Positions 19,118 to 28,235 of a stretch of 64,000 nucleotides of DNA are shown here, piece by piece. The stretch spans positions 18,967-82,966 of the forward strand of contig NZ_AGUF01000071.1 in NCBI RefSeq assembly GCF_000236785.1, in the 5' to 3' direction. Made by a program: the position numbers and the translations under genes. A model generated the notes under the pieces. The model saw only the letters and a list, made by a program, of their open reading frames with translations. It searched no databases and was not told where the DNA came from. Position 1 is the first letter of the stretch. Every line of letters begins with the position of its first letter. The stretch comes from Achromobacter arsenitoxydans SY8. Its GTDB lineage: Bacteria > Pseudomonadota > Gammaproteobacteria > Burkholderiales > Burkholderiaceae_B.

Positions 19118-20424
19118 ATGACTTACAGGTATTGCTGATCGAAGACGACGAGCTGCTGGGCGGCGCACTGCTGCAACGCTTGCGGCTGGAAGGTATTTCT
19201 GCGCAATGGTTGCAGAGCTGCGCGCAAGCGGTCGAACTGTTTCGCAGGACGCGGATGCGCCCGGCCTTCCTGCTGGCCGACATCCGGCTCCCGGATGGTT
19301 CCGGTGAAGATCTGTATCGGCGCCTAATCCCCTATCTGGCAAGCACCACTGTGGTGTTCGCCACGGCCTACGGTGACATCGCGCAAGCCGTGCGCCTCGT
19401 GTCGGCGGGCGCGAACGATTACCTGACCAAGCCCTACGACACCGATGCGCTGGTGGCGCGTATCCGGTCTGTGATCGCCGCCCAGCCCGCCGGATGCCCC
19501 GACGAGGTGTTTGAAAACCCCTACGTATTGCACGAGGAAACCTTACCTTTGGCGCAGGAGCTTGAACGCCTTGCCGCCAGTTCCCTGCCCGTGTTGCTTG
19601 AAGGCGAGACAGGCTCCGGCAAGGACCATGCCGCGCGTTATATCCACGCGCGTTCATCTTTTGCGTCGGGGCCTTTTGTGGCCGTCAACTGCGCCACTTT
19701 GGCGACCGATCTGACTGAAAGCCTGTTGTTCGGCCACCTGAAAGGGGCGTTCAGCGGAGCCAGCGCGGCACGCGAAGGTCTGTTCTCGGAAGCGGCGGGC
19801 GGCACACTTTATCTGGACGAGGTGACCGAACTGACGCCGCGCGCGCAAGCGGCGCTGCTGGGCGTTCTGGAAAACGGCCAGTACCGGGCGCTGGGCGACA
19901 GCGCGCCCAGGCAGACGCATTGCCGGGTGCTTGCTAGCACCTGCATCGATCTTCAAGCGGCCATTGAAAAAGGCACCTTCCGCGCGGACCTCTTTTATCG
20001 GCTGGCGGTGGCCAGAGTGGCCACCCCACCGCTACGGCAGCGCCTGGGCGCATTGTCGGCTTTGGCGCGCGCTATCCTTGCCGAGCAGCCATACACGGGT
20101 GCCGCCTTGTCCTCCGATGCCCTTCAGGCCATGCATGCGTATGCCTGGCCCGGCAATGTGCGGGAACTCAAGAATCGCATCGCGCGCGCGGCAGTCATGG
20201 CGGATGACGCCATACTGCAAAGCGGCGACCTTTTTCCCGAAAGCAAACTTGTGGAACAGCCAGTTTTGGCTGCTACGCGGTTTGACGCGGAACAGCGTGC
20301 CATCCAGCAAGCCATTTCCGAATCTGGCGGCCATATGGGTCAGGCGGCCAAGCTCCTGGGGATTTCGCGAACAACCTTATGGAAGAAGCTGCGAGCGAGG
20401 CGGGACGACGGCGCTGCGGATTGA
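19114..20424 (+). CDS. NtrC-family sigma-54-dependent response regulator
   Basis: 436 residues. The receiver domain has IEDDELL, Asp56 in LLADIRLPD and Lys106 in DYLTKPYD. The AAA+ domain has Walker A GETGSGKD (164-171), GAFSGA (211-216) in place of the usual GAFTGA sigma-54 contact loop, and TLYLDEVTEL. A C-terminal Fis-type HTH reads GGHMGQAAKLLGISRTTLWK. The start is TTG overlapping the kinase stop (TTGA). It likely binds the TGAAC array. The Thr-to-Ser change in the loop is conservative but worth noting. Confidence 0.92.
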   Translation: MNDLQVLLIEDDELLGGALLQRLRLEGISAQWLQSCAQAVELFRRTRMRPAFLLADIRLPDGSGEDLYRRLIPYLASTTVVFATAYGDIAQAVRLVSAGANDYLTKPYDTDALVARIRSVIAAQPAGCPDEVFENPYVLHEETLPLAQELERLAASSLPVLLEGETGSGKDHAARYIHARSSFASGPFVAVNCATLATDLTESLLFGHLKGAFSGASAAREGLFSEAAGGTLYLDEVTELTPRAQAALLGVLENGQYRALGDSAPRQTHCRVLASTCIDLQAAIEKGTFRADLFYRLAVARVATPPLRQRLGALSALARAILAEQPYTGAALSSDALQAMHAYAWPGNVRELKNRIARAAVMADDAILQSGDLFPESKLVEQPVLAATRFDAEQRAIQQAISESGGHMGQAAKLLGISRTTLWKKLRARRDDGAAD

Positions 20425-20593
20425 GCGGCTGCTTGCACTCCGCCCAACCGCATTCGGTGCTACGGATGTCCGCTCCTGGCCGATAGCTGTCTTACTCCGG
20501 CCGCGCGCGTTTTCAGTGCCGCCCTGCATCATAAGTGCACGGTTGTTCCGCTGCGCACAATGTACCTGCCTGCGAAGTATGCCGTGCGGGATC

Positions 20594-21880
20594 TCATGCC
20601 AAGGGATACTGCCGCCGCAGTCGCTCGAGCGCCGCGCGCAGCGCACGCTTTATGCTGCGCGCCTCCACGTCATCGTCGTCGGGCTTGGCCAAGCGCACAT
20701 GGCGCTCTCGCACGGGTGCGGTCAGTGGTTCCAGCTGCAGCGAGATCGGGGCGCCGGGCCCCGGCTGCATGGCGCTCACGCGCACGTCTACTGAATGGCC
20801 TATCTGTCTTGCCAGTTCTCGCGCTCCCGCGGCGTTTTCTTCGTAGCTTGCCTGATCCGATGGTCCGTGGCCGAACCCTGCCGACAGCCGTGCCGGCCCG
20901 GCGCCGCGCAACCGTGCGGCCAGATCGTCGAAGGCCTGGGCCAGCTCGCCAGCGAATCCTTCATATACCGCGTCGATTTCTGCGAGCGAGCGGAGCAGAC
21001 CCTGCGCACCATCGAGCCCGGTCAGATCGAGCGCGAGACGCGCATGGCCGCGTGTATCCCGGCGCAGCCAAGCAGCCGTGACCAGTTCGTCCAGCAAGTG
21101 GGTGGGTGGATGAAAACGATAGCTGCGGCCGTGACGCGACATGATGCGGGACCGATCCGGGGAGGCGTCATCGGTGGCCAGCAGTTCGATGCGAGGCGCC
21201 TCGGTAAGGCACACATCGCCGCCCGCAGCGATCAGGCACGCTGCTTCAAGACGGCCGCGCACCAGTATGCGGCATCGGTAATGGCGTGCCAGCAGGGTGT
21301 CGACGGTTAGACCCGCGGTGAATGCGTGCTCGCCCGCAGGCAGCATCAGCAACTCCAATTCGGAGGGGCCGTCCACAATCAACCATGGGCCGCCTGCCTC
21401 GTTATGCAGCGCTTCGTCGTGCAGCAAGGCTGCATCGCCCACGCATACGCGCCGCGCCTGCAGGCCGGCCTGAAAGATCCAGCCTGCCACGCGCAACCGC
21501 GGGTGATCCGGCAACGCGTCGGGCAAATGCAGTGTTGCTGCGCGCACGGGGGCATTGGCGGCTAGAAAGACCCATTCGCGTTCGGCATCGAGGGGAAACC
21601 GCGCTTGGGCAGCTTCGTCCATCAAACCATACGCAGCCGCGTTGTCGGTGTCGCGGATGCGTTCCAGAAGGCGCTGAGCCCGTTCCAGGTTGAGCACGTC
21701 AAATTCGACGCCCGCCCATGACAAGCGCGCGACCGTGGGCGCCATGCGCGCGTGTTCGGCCCACGCCCTTGCCGCATCAGCCTGCGCCTCAAGCTCGGCG
21801 CGTTGCGTCTCGGCATCGTCCAGACGCTGCGCGCGCTGCTGCTCGCGCCATCGCATGCGCGCGTCGGTCGGGCTACCCAT
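20594..21880 (-). CDS. Hypothetical protein, 428 residues, coiled-coil N-terminus
   Basis: No family recognised. An N-terminal charged helical stretch (residues 8-45, REQQRAQRLDDAETQRAELE onward) looks like a coiled coil; the middle is beta-rich with ILVRGRLEAACLIAAGGDVC, and the C-terminus is basic. There is no signal peptide, so it is cytoplasmic. A GTG at 21883 in the same frame overlaps the stop of the small upstream gene by one base, so the two genes (46 and 428 residues) form a coupled pair. Confidence 0.7.
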   Translation of the reverse strand: MGSPTDARMRWREQQRAQRLDDAETQRAELEAQADAARAWAEHARMAPTVARLSWAGVEFDVLNLERAQRLLERIRDTDNAAAYGLMDEAAQARFPLDAEREWVFLAANAPVRAATLHLPDALPDHPRLRVAGWIFQAGLQARRVCVGDAALLHDEALHNEAGGPWLIVDGPSELELLMLPAGEHAFTAGLTVDTLLARHYRCRILVRGRLEAACLIAAGGDVCLTEAPRIELLATDDASPDRSRIMSRHGRSYRFHPPTHLLDELVTAAWLRRDTRGHARLALDLTGLDGAQGLLRSLAEIDAVYEGFAGELAQAFDDLAARLRGAGPARLSAGFGHGPSDQASYEENAAGARELARQIGHSVDVRVSAMQPGPGAPISLQLEPLTAPVRERHVRLAKPDDDDVEARSIKRALRAALERLRRQYPLA

Positions 21881-21882
21881 CA

Positions 21883-22023
21883 CTACTGTCCTTCCGTCTC
21901 GTTCTTTTTCGCCTTGTCCTTTTTTTCACCGTCGTAGTGAGACTTGATGGCGAGAAACATGCCCGTGCCCAGCACGAGGAGCTTGAACGTACCGAAGATT
22001 ACAGGGACCCAAAAATTCATCAT
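21883..22023 (-). CDS. Small membrane protein, 46 residues
   Basis: The sequence begins MMNFWVPVIFGTFKLLVLGT and continues with a short hydrophobic stretch, then a Lys/Glu-rich tail (DGEKKDKAKKNETEGQ). It is one transmembrane helix (about residues 4-25) with a strongly charged cytoplasmic tail. GAGGAA immediately precedes ATGATG. Its stop TAG runs into the GTG/ATG of the 428-residue gene (TAGTGATG), strongly suggesting translational coupling. It may anchor or regulate the partner (inference). Confidence 0.65.
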   Translation of the reverse strand: MMNFWVPVIFGTFKLLVLGTGMFLAIKSHYDGEKKDKAKKNETEGQ

Positions 22024-22193
22024 TTCCTCAACAACGCTGCCACAGCAGCTTCATTTCCTGCTCGTGCGCAGCGAGCGCTATTAGCAGGCGCCGTAGACAG
22101 AACCCGTAGGCGTTTCCCCATGCCTTCACCTCGGTTGCTTAAAAAATTGGCAACGCTGAACGAGGGTGGAAGCGGGCTGAGCGGGCGTTATAC

Positions 22194-22294
22194 TCCATAC
22201 AAGATTGCAAATAGTACCGCTAAAATCCATACAAAAGGTTGAATTTTGGGCTGATATGCCTGTTTTCGCCTGCCAAAGCGGCAAAAATCCATAC
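22194..22294 (+). promoter_or_regulatory. Three direct TCCATAC repeats before the MocR-type regulator
   Basis: TCCATAC occurs at 22194-22200, 22226-22232 and 22288-22294, the last 14 bases before the ATG. The spacings are 32 and 62 bases (about 3 and 6 helical turns). MocR/PdxR-type regulators are known to bind direct repeats at their own promoters, so this is a likely autoregulatory operator. Confidence 0.6.
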
Positions 22295-22307
22295 ATAAAG
22301 ATAAGAC

Positions 22308-23717
22308 ATGCCTCTCTCACGTCGCCTTAAGAAAGCCAACATGTCTTGGGTGCGTCCCCTGGCCGCCGGCTCAGGCGCCCGGTACCAGCAGATCGCCACG
22401 CAGATCGTTACGGCGGTGGAGGACGGGGTGCTTCGGCCGGGCGATCGCCTGCCCCCGCAGCGAGAGCTGGCCCGGGCATTGGGTGTTGATCTGACGACCG
22501 TCACCCGTGCGTACTCGGAGGTTCGCCAGAAAGGGCTGTTGGAAGCTCAGGGCGCAGGCGGGACCTATGTGGCCTATTCCGGGTCCGATGCGGGGGGGGC
22601 GATTGATCTGGGCATGAATATCCCTCCCCTGCTCAACAGTGCTGAGTTTTCGCACATGCTTGCGCAAGGCAGTGGCGCAACGCAGGCAGCCGCAAGCGCG
22701 ATGGACCTGATGAGCTATCACGTGGGTGCAGGGGCCAATCGGCATCGTGCAGCAGGGGCGAAATGGCTGCAGCCGATGATAGGCAGCACGGACATCGAGC
22801 GGATCGTGGTTTGCCCGGGCGCTCAAACCGCTATCGCGGCACTGATTCTGGCCAGGAGCCTGGCCGGCGACGCCATTGCCTGCGATGAATTGACTTACCC
22901 AGGCTTCCTGGCCGCAGCCCGCGTGCTCCAGCGTTCGGCCGTAGGGGTGAAGTCGGATGAATTCGGCATGGACCCTGTCGACCTGGAGCGCGTGTGCAAA
23001 CAGCATCGGCCCGCGCTGCTGTATTTGAATCCGACGATTCAGAACCCCACTGCGCTGACGCTCTCTACCGAGCGACGGACAGCGCTGCTGCGTGTTGCAG
23101 CGCAATTTGCATTGCCAGTCATTGAGGATGATCCCTACTGGCTGTTAGCCGAGCGCCCGCCGAGCACGATGTTTTCATTGGCTGCCAACACGTCGTCGAC
23201 GCCGGTTTACTACGTCTCGACACTATCTAAATGCATAGCGCCTGGCCTTCGAACCGCTTACCTGGTCGTACCAGCTGGCGAGCCGTTAAGTCCGGTTCTG
23301 GATGCCCTGCGCTCGCTGGCTCTGATGCCCACCCCCTGGATGACTGAAATGGCGTCGACCTGGATAGAGTCGGGGGCTGCCGTTCAATGGCTGGCGCAGG
23401 TCAAGGTCGAACTGCGCCATCGACAAGCGATCGCAGCAGAGATCCTTCCGGGGAATATTCAGGCCGACCCGCATGGGCTACACCTCTGGCTCCAGTTGCC
23501 GCGTCATATCGACTTCTACCGGCTTACGCAAACGGCGCTGCAGCAAGGCTTGAGTGTCACTGACTCGGAGTCGTTCTCCACGGGGTCGTTCAGCCCCGTG
23601 GCGCTTCGAGTGTCATTGGGGGGAGCGCTTGATCGAAATCGCCTGACGCAGGGTCTGACACGGCTGGCGGAGTTGCTCAAGGGCGATCATGCCAGGCGGG
23701 TTTCGAGCGTAGTGTGA
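22308..23717 (+). CDS. MocR-type (GntR wHTH + aminotransferase fold) regulator
   Basis: 469 residues. The N-terminal GntR wHTH (YQQIATQIVTAVEDGVLRPG and PPQRELARALGVDLTTVTRA) is followed by a fold-type I aminotransferase-like domain; Lys308 in TLSKCIAPGLR is the expected PLP-binding lysine, and IEDDPYWLL is also typical. It is a PLP-sensing regulator. Its target is not obvious: the divergent 46/428-residue operon shares its upstream region, and the 3' neighbour is a convergent acetyltransferase. Confidence 0.93.
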   Translation: MPLSRRLKKANMSWVRPLAAGSGARYQQIATQIVTAVEDGVLRPGDRLPPQRELARALGVDLTTVTRAYSEVRQKGLLEAQGAGGTYVAYSGSDAGGAIDLGMNIPPLLNSAEFSHMLAQGSGATQAAASAMDLMSYHVGAGANRHRAAGAKWLQPMIGSTDIERIVVCPGAQTAIAALILARSLAGDAIACDELTYPGFLAAARVLQRSAVGVKSDEFGMDPVDLERVCKQHRPALLYLNPTIQNPTALTLSTERRTALLRVAAQFALPVIEDDPYWLLAERPPSTMFSLAANTSSTPVYYVSTLSKCIAPGLRTAYLVVPAGEPLSPVLDALRSLALMPTPWMTEMASTWIESGAAVQWLAQVKVELRHRQAIAAEILPGNIQADPHGLHLWLQLPRHIDFYRLTQTALQQGLSVTDSESFSTGSFSPVALRVSLGGALDRNRLTQGLTRLAELLKGDHARRVSSVV

Positions 23718-23741
23718 CTTGCGATCATCGCGGCAGGGGCG

Positions 23742-24353
23742 TCAACCGATGATGGGAACCTGCGGGGCCGCGTCTCTCGGCAGGTGGCCGGTCAGGCGCG
23801 GGTCGATTTGCACCTCTACCCGAACCGCATAGGGCTTGAAGCCGGCGTTGATATAGAAGCGCAGTGCTGAAGGGTGGTCGTAGGTGCAGGTGTGGACCCA
23901 CAGGCGCTTGATGGGGCGTGCCCAAGCCAGCGCGATGGCCTTGCTCATCAACGCGCGGCCAAGGCCTATGCCCGTGCAGTCAGCGGTCAGGCCCAAGAAC
24001 GTCAATTCGCACTGGCCTGTCTGGCGGAAGTCCAGTTCCAGAATGCCTACGTCCTCCCGGCTGCTCCGGACAATGTGGACCTCGACATTGGGGTCGGCCA
24101 GGGTGGCGGCCAAGTCGTCGTCGGCCATGAAAAGGCGAGAAAACCAAAGCCAGTCGGCGCCGACCTTCCGGAACAGGCTGCGGTAAGCATCGAGACCAAT
24201 GTCGGCGACCGGAGCAAGGGTAAAGCCCGCAGGCAAGGAGGTGTCGGCCGCGACGGGCCTGGACAGCATTTCGAGATCGGTGACGACGCTGGCAATGTGG
24301 CCGGGAGGGACGTCGGAATAGCCGGTCGGGACGAATTGGGGGGGCGTAGTCAT
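23742..24353 (-). CDS. GNAT-family N-acetyltransferase
   Basis: 203 residues. A GNAT core is seen in EDVGILELDFRQTGQCELTF and the acetyl-CoA loop DCTGIGLGRALMSKAIALAW (Q/RxxGxG/A-like), then HTCTYDHPSALRFYINAGF. The start at 24353 (MTTPPQF) is chosen because a longer frame to 24461 would overlap the AraC gene. The substrate is unknown. It lies 64 bases downstream of the AraC-type regulator and in the same direction, so co-regulation is plausible. Confidence 0.88.
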   Translation of the reverse strand: MTTPPQFVPTGYSDVPPGHIASVVTDLEMLSRPVAADTSLPAGFTLAPVADIGLDAYRSLFRKVGADWLWFSRLFMADDDLAATLADPNVEVHIVRSSREDVGILELDFRQTGQCELTFLGLTADCTGIGLGRALMSKAIALAWARPIKRLWVHTCTYDHPSALRFYINAGFKPYAVRVEVQIDPRLTGHLPRDAAPQVPIIG

Positions 24354-24417
24354 GGTCTGCACGTTCGATAATTCCAGCACTATGCCTCGCGCCGATCTTC
24401 CTGTCTTGAACGCTATT

Positions 24418-25194
24418 TCACCCTTTGCGCCACTGGCTCGGCGGGACGCCAAAAAGTGCACGGAATCTGCGCGTCAGGTGGGATTGGTCCGAGAAGCCAA
24501 GATCCATGGCCACCGCCGCAATGCTGTCGCCCCGGGCGATCCTGGCTCGCGCCTGGCTGACGCGCAGGTTCCAGCTCCAAGCCAACGGAGGCATTCCGTA
24601 GGCCCTGGAAAAGGCCCGAACGAGTTGTACGGGTGTCAGTCCGGCGTCGCTGGCCAGATCAGTCAGCGACGGCAAGACCGGGTCATCGCGCAGGCGCTCG
24701 GCAATCCGGCCTACGGCCGCAGGAACGCACCGCGTATCCGCAGCGTGGCTTGCGCCGGCAAGCTTCAACAGGTCGCCAAAAATCTGAGTGAGCCCTTCAA
24801 GCGCCACACCATCAGGCGTTGCCCGGTCCAACGCCGACCGGATGGCGCCATGCATCTTGGCCGCGAACAGCGGGGCTCTCAACAAAGGCTTGTCAAAAAC
24901 GGTCTCTGCGCTGACGCCCGCTAATTCGGGGAGGACTGTCGGGTCAACATACATGCTGACAAACTGCCAGGGCTCACTGACGACACGTGAACTTTGAATT
25001 TGCGCCGGGTTGTAGAGGGTGATGTCTCCCGCTGCGGCATCAAAGCTCTGCTTGTCGAGTGTGATGCTCTCCAGCCCCCGCACATTCACGCTGAGTACAA
25101 ACTCGTCGTGGAAATGGGGCGCAAATCCACGAGCGTCGTCCTCGACGCGTACGACTTCGATACCTTTGAACTGACGGCGAGAGAACGATCCCAT
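24418..25194 (-). CDS. AraC-family transcriptional regulator
   Basis: 258 residues. An N-terminal cupin-like ligand domain (FAPHFHDEFVLSVNVRG; GDITLYNPAQIQ) is followed by two C-terminal HTHs (SLTDLASDAGLTPVQLVRAF, then SIAAVAMDLGFSDQSHLTRRF) and the usual FGVPPSQWRKG end. It probably regulates the downstream acetyltransferase or the divergent PAP2 gene; the 273-base divergent gap before the phosphatase holds both promoters, but no clear operator was recognised. Confidence 0.92.
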   Translation of the reverse strand: MGSFSRRQFKGIEVVRVEDDARGFAPHFHDEFVLSVNVRGLESITLDKQSFDAAAGDITLYNPAQIQSSRVVSEPWQFVSMYVDPTVLPELAGVSAETVFDKPLLRAPLFAAKMHGAIRSALDRATPDGVALEGLTQIFGDLLKLAGASHAADTRCVPAAVGRIAERLRDDPVLPSLTDLASDAGLTPVQLVRAFSRAYGMPPLAWSWNLRVSQARARIARGDSIAAVAMDLGFSDQSHLTRRFRALFGVPPSQWRKG

Positions 25195-25467
25195 GGCGGG
25201 AAATGTTAGCTCAAGCGCACTGCGGCGTTGGGGGGGCTGGACGAATGCCCGCCTCGATCAGCTTCTATTCATAGCACCCAGTCTAAAGAGTCGGCTTGAT
25301 GGCCTTGGGATCAGAGGGTGGGCATCTGGCCCGGCAGCCACAGCGCCAGTTGCGGGGCGGCCAGCAGCACGCCGAACCAGACGTGCGTCAAGTTCACACT
25401 TATGTCATCGCGCCTAAACAATGGGCTACTAGCATGCAGCGCTCGTTCACCCCTACGACTACAACTC

Positions 25468-27459
25468 ATGCGTTCACTGCAATATCTCGGAAAGAATATC
25501 CCCGGCTACACCCTGCGGGCGACTTCGTTGGCGGTCATCCTTGCGCTGTCAGCGTGCGGCGGCGACGACAACGATGACAGCGACGCCGACAATGGCGGCG
25601 AGCAGCCAGCGTATGTCATTCCCGCAGCGCCCGCCGGGCTTGGCCGAGTCGATACCGCGCCGGTTCCGGATGTGTCCGCATTTGTCGACTTCGCCAACAC
25701 GAACCAGCGGGGTGATCCGAGATACGCAACCTTGGAATCCAATGCCGGCGTTCGAGTCCTGAGCGGATTTTTGGACATCTGGGAGCCCCGCACGCGCCTG
25801 GTCGACGCCGGAGTCAACGTTGCCGGCGCCGATGGATTTCCCGGCATCATCGCATCGGATTGGACTGGCGTCCCCGGCGATGCCACCGACGGACGAGTCA
25901 AGAACAAGGCCGTGCATGACGAGAACATCGCCTTCGTTGTTCGCACTACCGCAAACCGAACCGCAGAACAGGCGACGGCCGCCTACCTGGACGACCGCCG
26001 CGGTAAAAACTACAGCGTCACGGATGGCCTGGGCCCGCTGACCGCGGCATGGCGCAGCGCCGCGCAACAGACAACCACCATCAACGACGTCGCACCCGAC
26101 GCCACGACGGTGAAATATGACGACGCCGGCAACAACACAGGCGTCAGCGGCGCAGCCAATCCCGCCTTCGGCGACGCCATTGCGTTTGTACAAAGCATGG
26201 GCGCCAACGCATCCACGGAGCCGGGGAAGCGCTTCTACAAGTACGCGCGCCCGTGGCGCTGGAGCAGCAGCGTTCAAGTGCTGCCGACACTGGAGCCGGC
26301 AAAAAGCCTCACCGCCGCCACCGATGGCGGCTATCCCAGCGGACACACCGCCGAGTCGGTGCGCAATGCCATCGGCATGGCGTACCTGGTGCCCGAACGC
26401 TTCCAGGAATTGCTGGGCAGAGGCGTCGAATTGGGCGAGAGCCGCATCATCGCGGGCATGCACTCGCCTCTGGACGTAATGAGCGGCCGCATCCTCGGCC
26501 AGGCCTCCGCCGCCGGCAACATCTACGCCGCGAGCGAAGGCGTCCGATCGGTCGCGTACGCACAAGCCCGCCAAACCCTGATGGCCGCCGTGGGCGCCAG
26601 CACCCCCGAGCAGTTCCTTGCATTCGCGCACTCGCAGGACGTGAGCCAGGACAGGTTTGCCGATCACGCCGTCAACAAATCCGAGTACCGCCGCCGCCTG
26701 ACGTTCAGCTTCACGCAGATTGGCGACACCGGCAAGCCGGCCGTGGTGCCCAAGGGCGCCGAGGTCATGCTGGAAACGCGCCTGCCCTATCTGACCAATG
26801 AGCAACGCCGCGTCGTGCTGAAGTCCACGGCCTTGCCGTCGGGCTATCCGGTTCTTGACGACGCCGAGGGCTTTGGCCGGCTCAATCTGTTCGACGCCGC
26901 CGATGGCTATGGCGCCTTCAACGGCGACGTGGAAGTCACGATGAATGCCACCCTTGGCGGATTCAATGCGTTGGATGTATGGCGCAATAACATCAACGGC
27001 GCGGGCAAACTGACCAAGAGCGGGACGGGCACGCTCGGCCTGGCGGGTGCGAACGCGTACACCGGGGGCACGGTGGTCGCGGCCGGCATCCTGCGTGCAG
27101 ACTCGGCCAAGGCGTTGGGCGACGGCGCGGTCTACGTCAGCGGCGGCACATTGGACTTGAACGCCGTCGAGGCGGTTCAGGTGCTTGGCACTTACACGCA
27201 GACGTCCTCCGGCACGCTGCTGGCGCGCATTGGCGACGACGATGCCGGCCAGATCACGGTGAACACCGACGCTGCGCTGGGTGGACAGTTGAACGTAGAA
27301 TTCCGCTCGGGCTATGCCCCGCAGGTCGGGTCGACGATCACCGTGCTGCGCGCCGCCAAGGTTCACGGCCAGTTTGCAGGCATTACGGTCAAAGGCTTCA
27401 AGGCCACTGCAATCTACAACGGCGACAGCGTGCAAGTCCGCCTGGATGCCGTGAGCTAG
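25468..27459 (+). CDS. PAP2-family phosphatase lipoprotein with C-terminal autotransporter-type repeat
   Basis: 663 residues. The start at 25468 gives a lipoprotein signal with lipobox LSAC (Cys30) and Gly at +2, so outer-membrane sorting is expected; a longer frame from 25318 would hide it. The class A acid phosphatase/PAP2 motifs are complete: KYARPWRW, YPSGHTAES (PSGH 290-293) and SRIIAGMHSPLD (His332, Asp336). The last 150 residues carry an autotransporter-associated beta-strand repeat (GKLTKSGTGTLGLAGANAYT) but no barrel. It probably releases phosphate at the cell surface or periplasm. Confidence 0.9.
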   Translation: MRSLQYLGKNIPGYTLRATSLAVILALSACGGDDNDDSDADNGGEQPAYVIPAAPAGLGRVDTAPVPDVSAFVDFANTNQRGDPRYATLESNAGVRVLSGFLDIWEPRTRLVDAGVNVAGADGFPGIIASDWTGVPGDATDGRVKNKAVHDENIAFVVRTTANRTAEQATAAYLDDRRGKNYSVTDGLGPLTAAWRSAAQQTTTINDVAPDATTVKYDDAGNNTGVSGAANPAFGDAIAFVQSMGANASTEPGKRFYKYARPWRWSSSVQVLPTLEPAKSLTAATDGGYPSGHTAESVRNAIGMAYLVPERFQELLGRGVELGESRIIAGMHSPLDVMSGRILGQASAAGNIYAASEGVRSVAYAQARQTLMAAVGASTPEQFLAFAHSQDVSQDRFADHAVNKSEYRRRLTFSFTQIGDTGKPAVVPKGAEVMLETRLPYLTNEQRRVVLKSTALPSGYPVLDDAEGFGRLNLFDAADGYGAFNGDVEVTMNATLGGFNALDVWRNNINGAGKLTKSGTGTLGLAGANAYTGGTVVAAGILRADSAKALGDGAVYVSGGTLDLNAVEAVQVLGTYTQTSSGTLLARIGDDDAGQITVNTDAALGGQLNVEFRSGYAPQVGSTITVLRAAKVHGQFAGITVKGFKATAIYNGDSVQVRLDAVS

Positions 27460-27497
27460 GCGTCCAGTCGGGTATCCTTGCGAACTTGAAACTCGAA

Positions 27498-27528
27498 GAG
27501 GCGGGAGATTTCCCGCCTCTTTTTTTTC
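27498..27528 (+). terminator. Strong intrinsic terminator of the PAP2 gene
   Basis: GAGGCGGGA-GATT-TCCCGCCTC (9-bp perfect stem) followed by eight T residues, 38 bases after the stop codon. This is the clearest factor-independent terminator in the window. Confidence 0.95.
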
Positions 27529-27639
27529 AAGCCAGGAATACCCCGGGAAGTGTTTTTCATGCGTCCAGCGGGCGCGCAAGCTTTACTCGGTAGTCAGCGC
27601 TGAACCCGCCGGTTCGGCTTCTACACAGGAATTCATTCA

Positions 27640-28083
27640 ATGAGCAGTATTTTTCCAGGCGATCTGTGGGCGGTGGGTGAAGCGCGCATCGACGGGTTAT
27701 CGGTCATCGTCCGTTTTCGTACGGGAATGCCGTCGGCGCCGGATCGTCAGGTCAACGAGAACCTGATCATCATCTCGTGGCCGTACACGGGCATAGAGTC
27801 CGGCATGCCCAATGACGAAGACAAGCAGAGCACCAATAGCTTTGAAGAGGCCATCGAGAAGGGCTTCGAGGGCTCGGATGTGGGGGTGCAGGTGGCTTGC
27901 CTGACGGGAAACCATGTGAAGGAGTGGCGTTACTACACCCGTGACGTCGAAGCCTTCCTGGACGTGTTCAATCAATGCCTGGCGGGGCATCCGGTCTATC
28001 CCATCCAACTGCGCATGTTCCAGGATCCGGATTGGAAGGCCTTGTCGGAATTGCAGCCGGAAGGGTCGGATCAGGTTCATTGA
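27640..28083 (+). CDS. DUF695-like protein
   Basis: 147 residues, cytoplasmic. GLSVIVRFRTGMPSAPDRQV, NLIIISWPYT and EKGFEGSDVGVQVACLTGNH resemble DUF695 proteins; their function is unknown. ATG is preceded by CACAGGAATTC, giving an AGGA SD. It lies behind the strong terminator and starts the long co-directional accessory segment, but 152 bases separate it from the next gene. Confidence 0.7.
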   Translation: MSSIFPGDLWAVGEARIDGLSVIVRFRTGMPSAPDRQVNENLIIISWPYTGIESGMPNDEDKQSTNSFEEAIEKGFEGSDVGVQVACLTGNHVKEWRYYTRDVEAFLDVFNQCLAGHPVYPIQLRMFQDPDWKALSELQPEGSDQVH

Positions 28084-28235
28084 TGGGAGTTCGGGGGGCG
28101 CACGGCGCATGTAGCCGGGTCCAGCCTCCCTGACTACGATCGAACGACCGCGCCGGATGCTCGGCATCGCCGTTCGGACAGCGAATGTCCCGATGGCGTC
28201 TCACACTGTCTGTTCCCAATACAAGAGGAGCAACA

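Noticed and set aside
25549-27579. 676-codon open frame antisense to the PAP2 gene
   Set aside because: No domain, Gly/Arg-rich shadow composition, and it runs across the strong terminator on the other strand.
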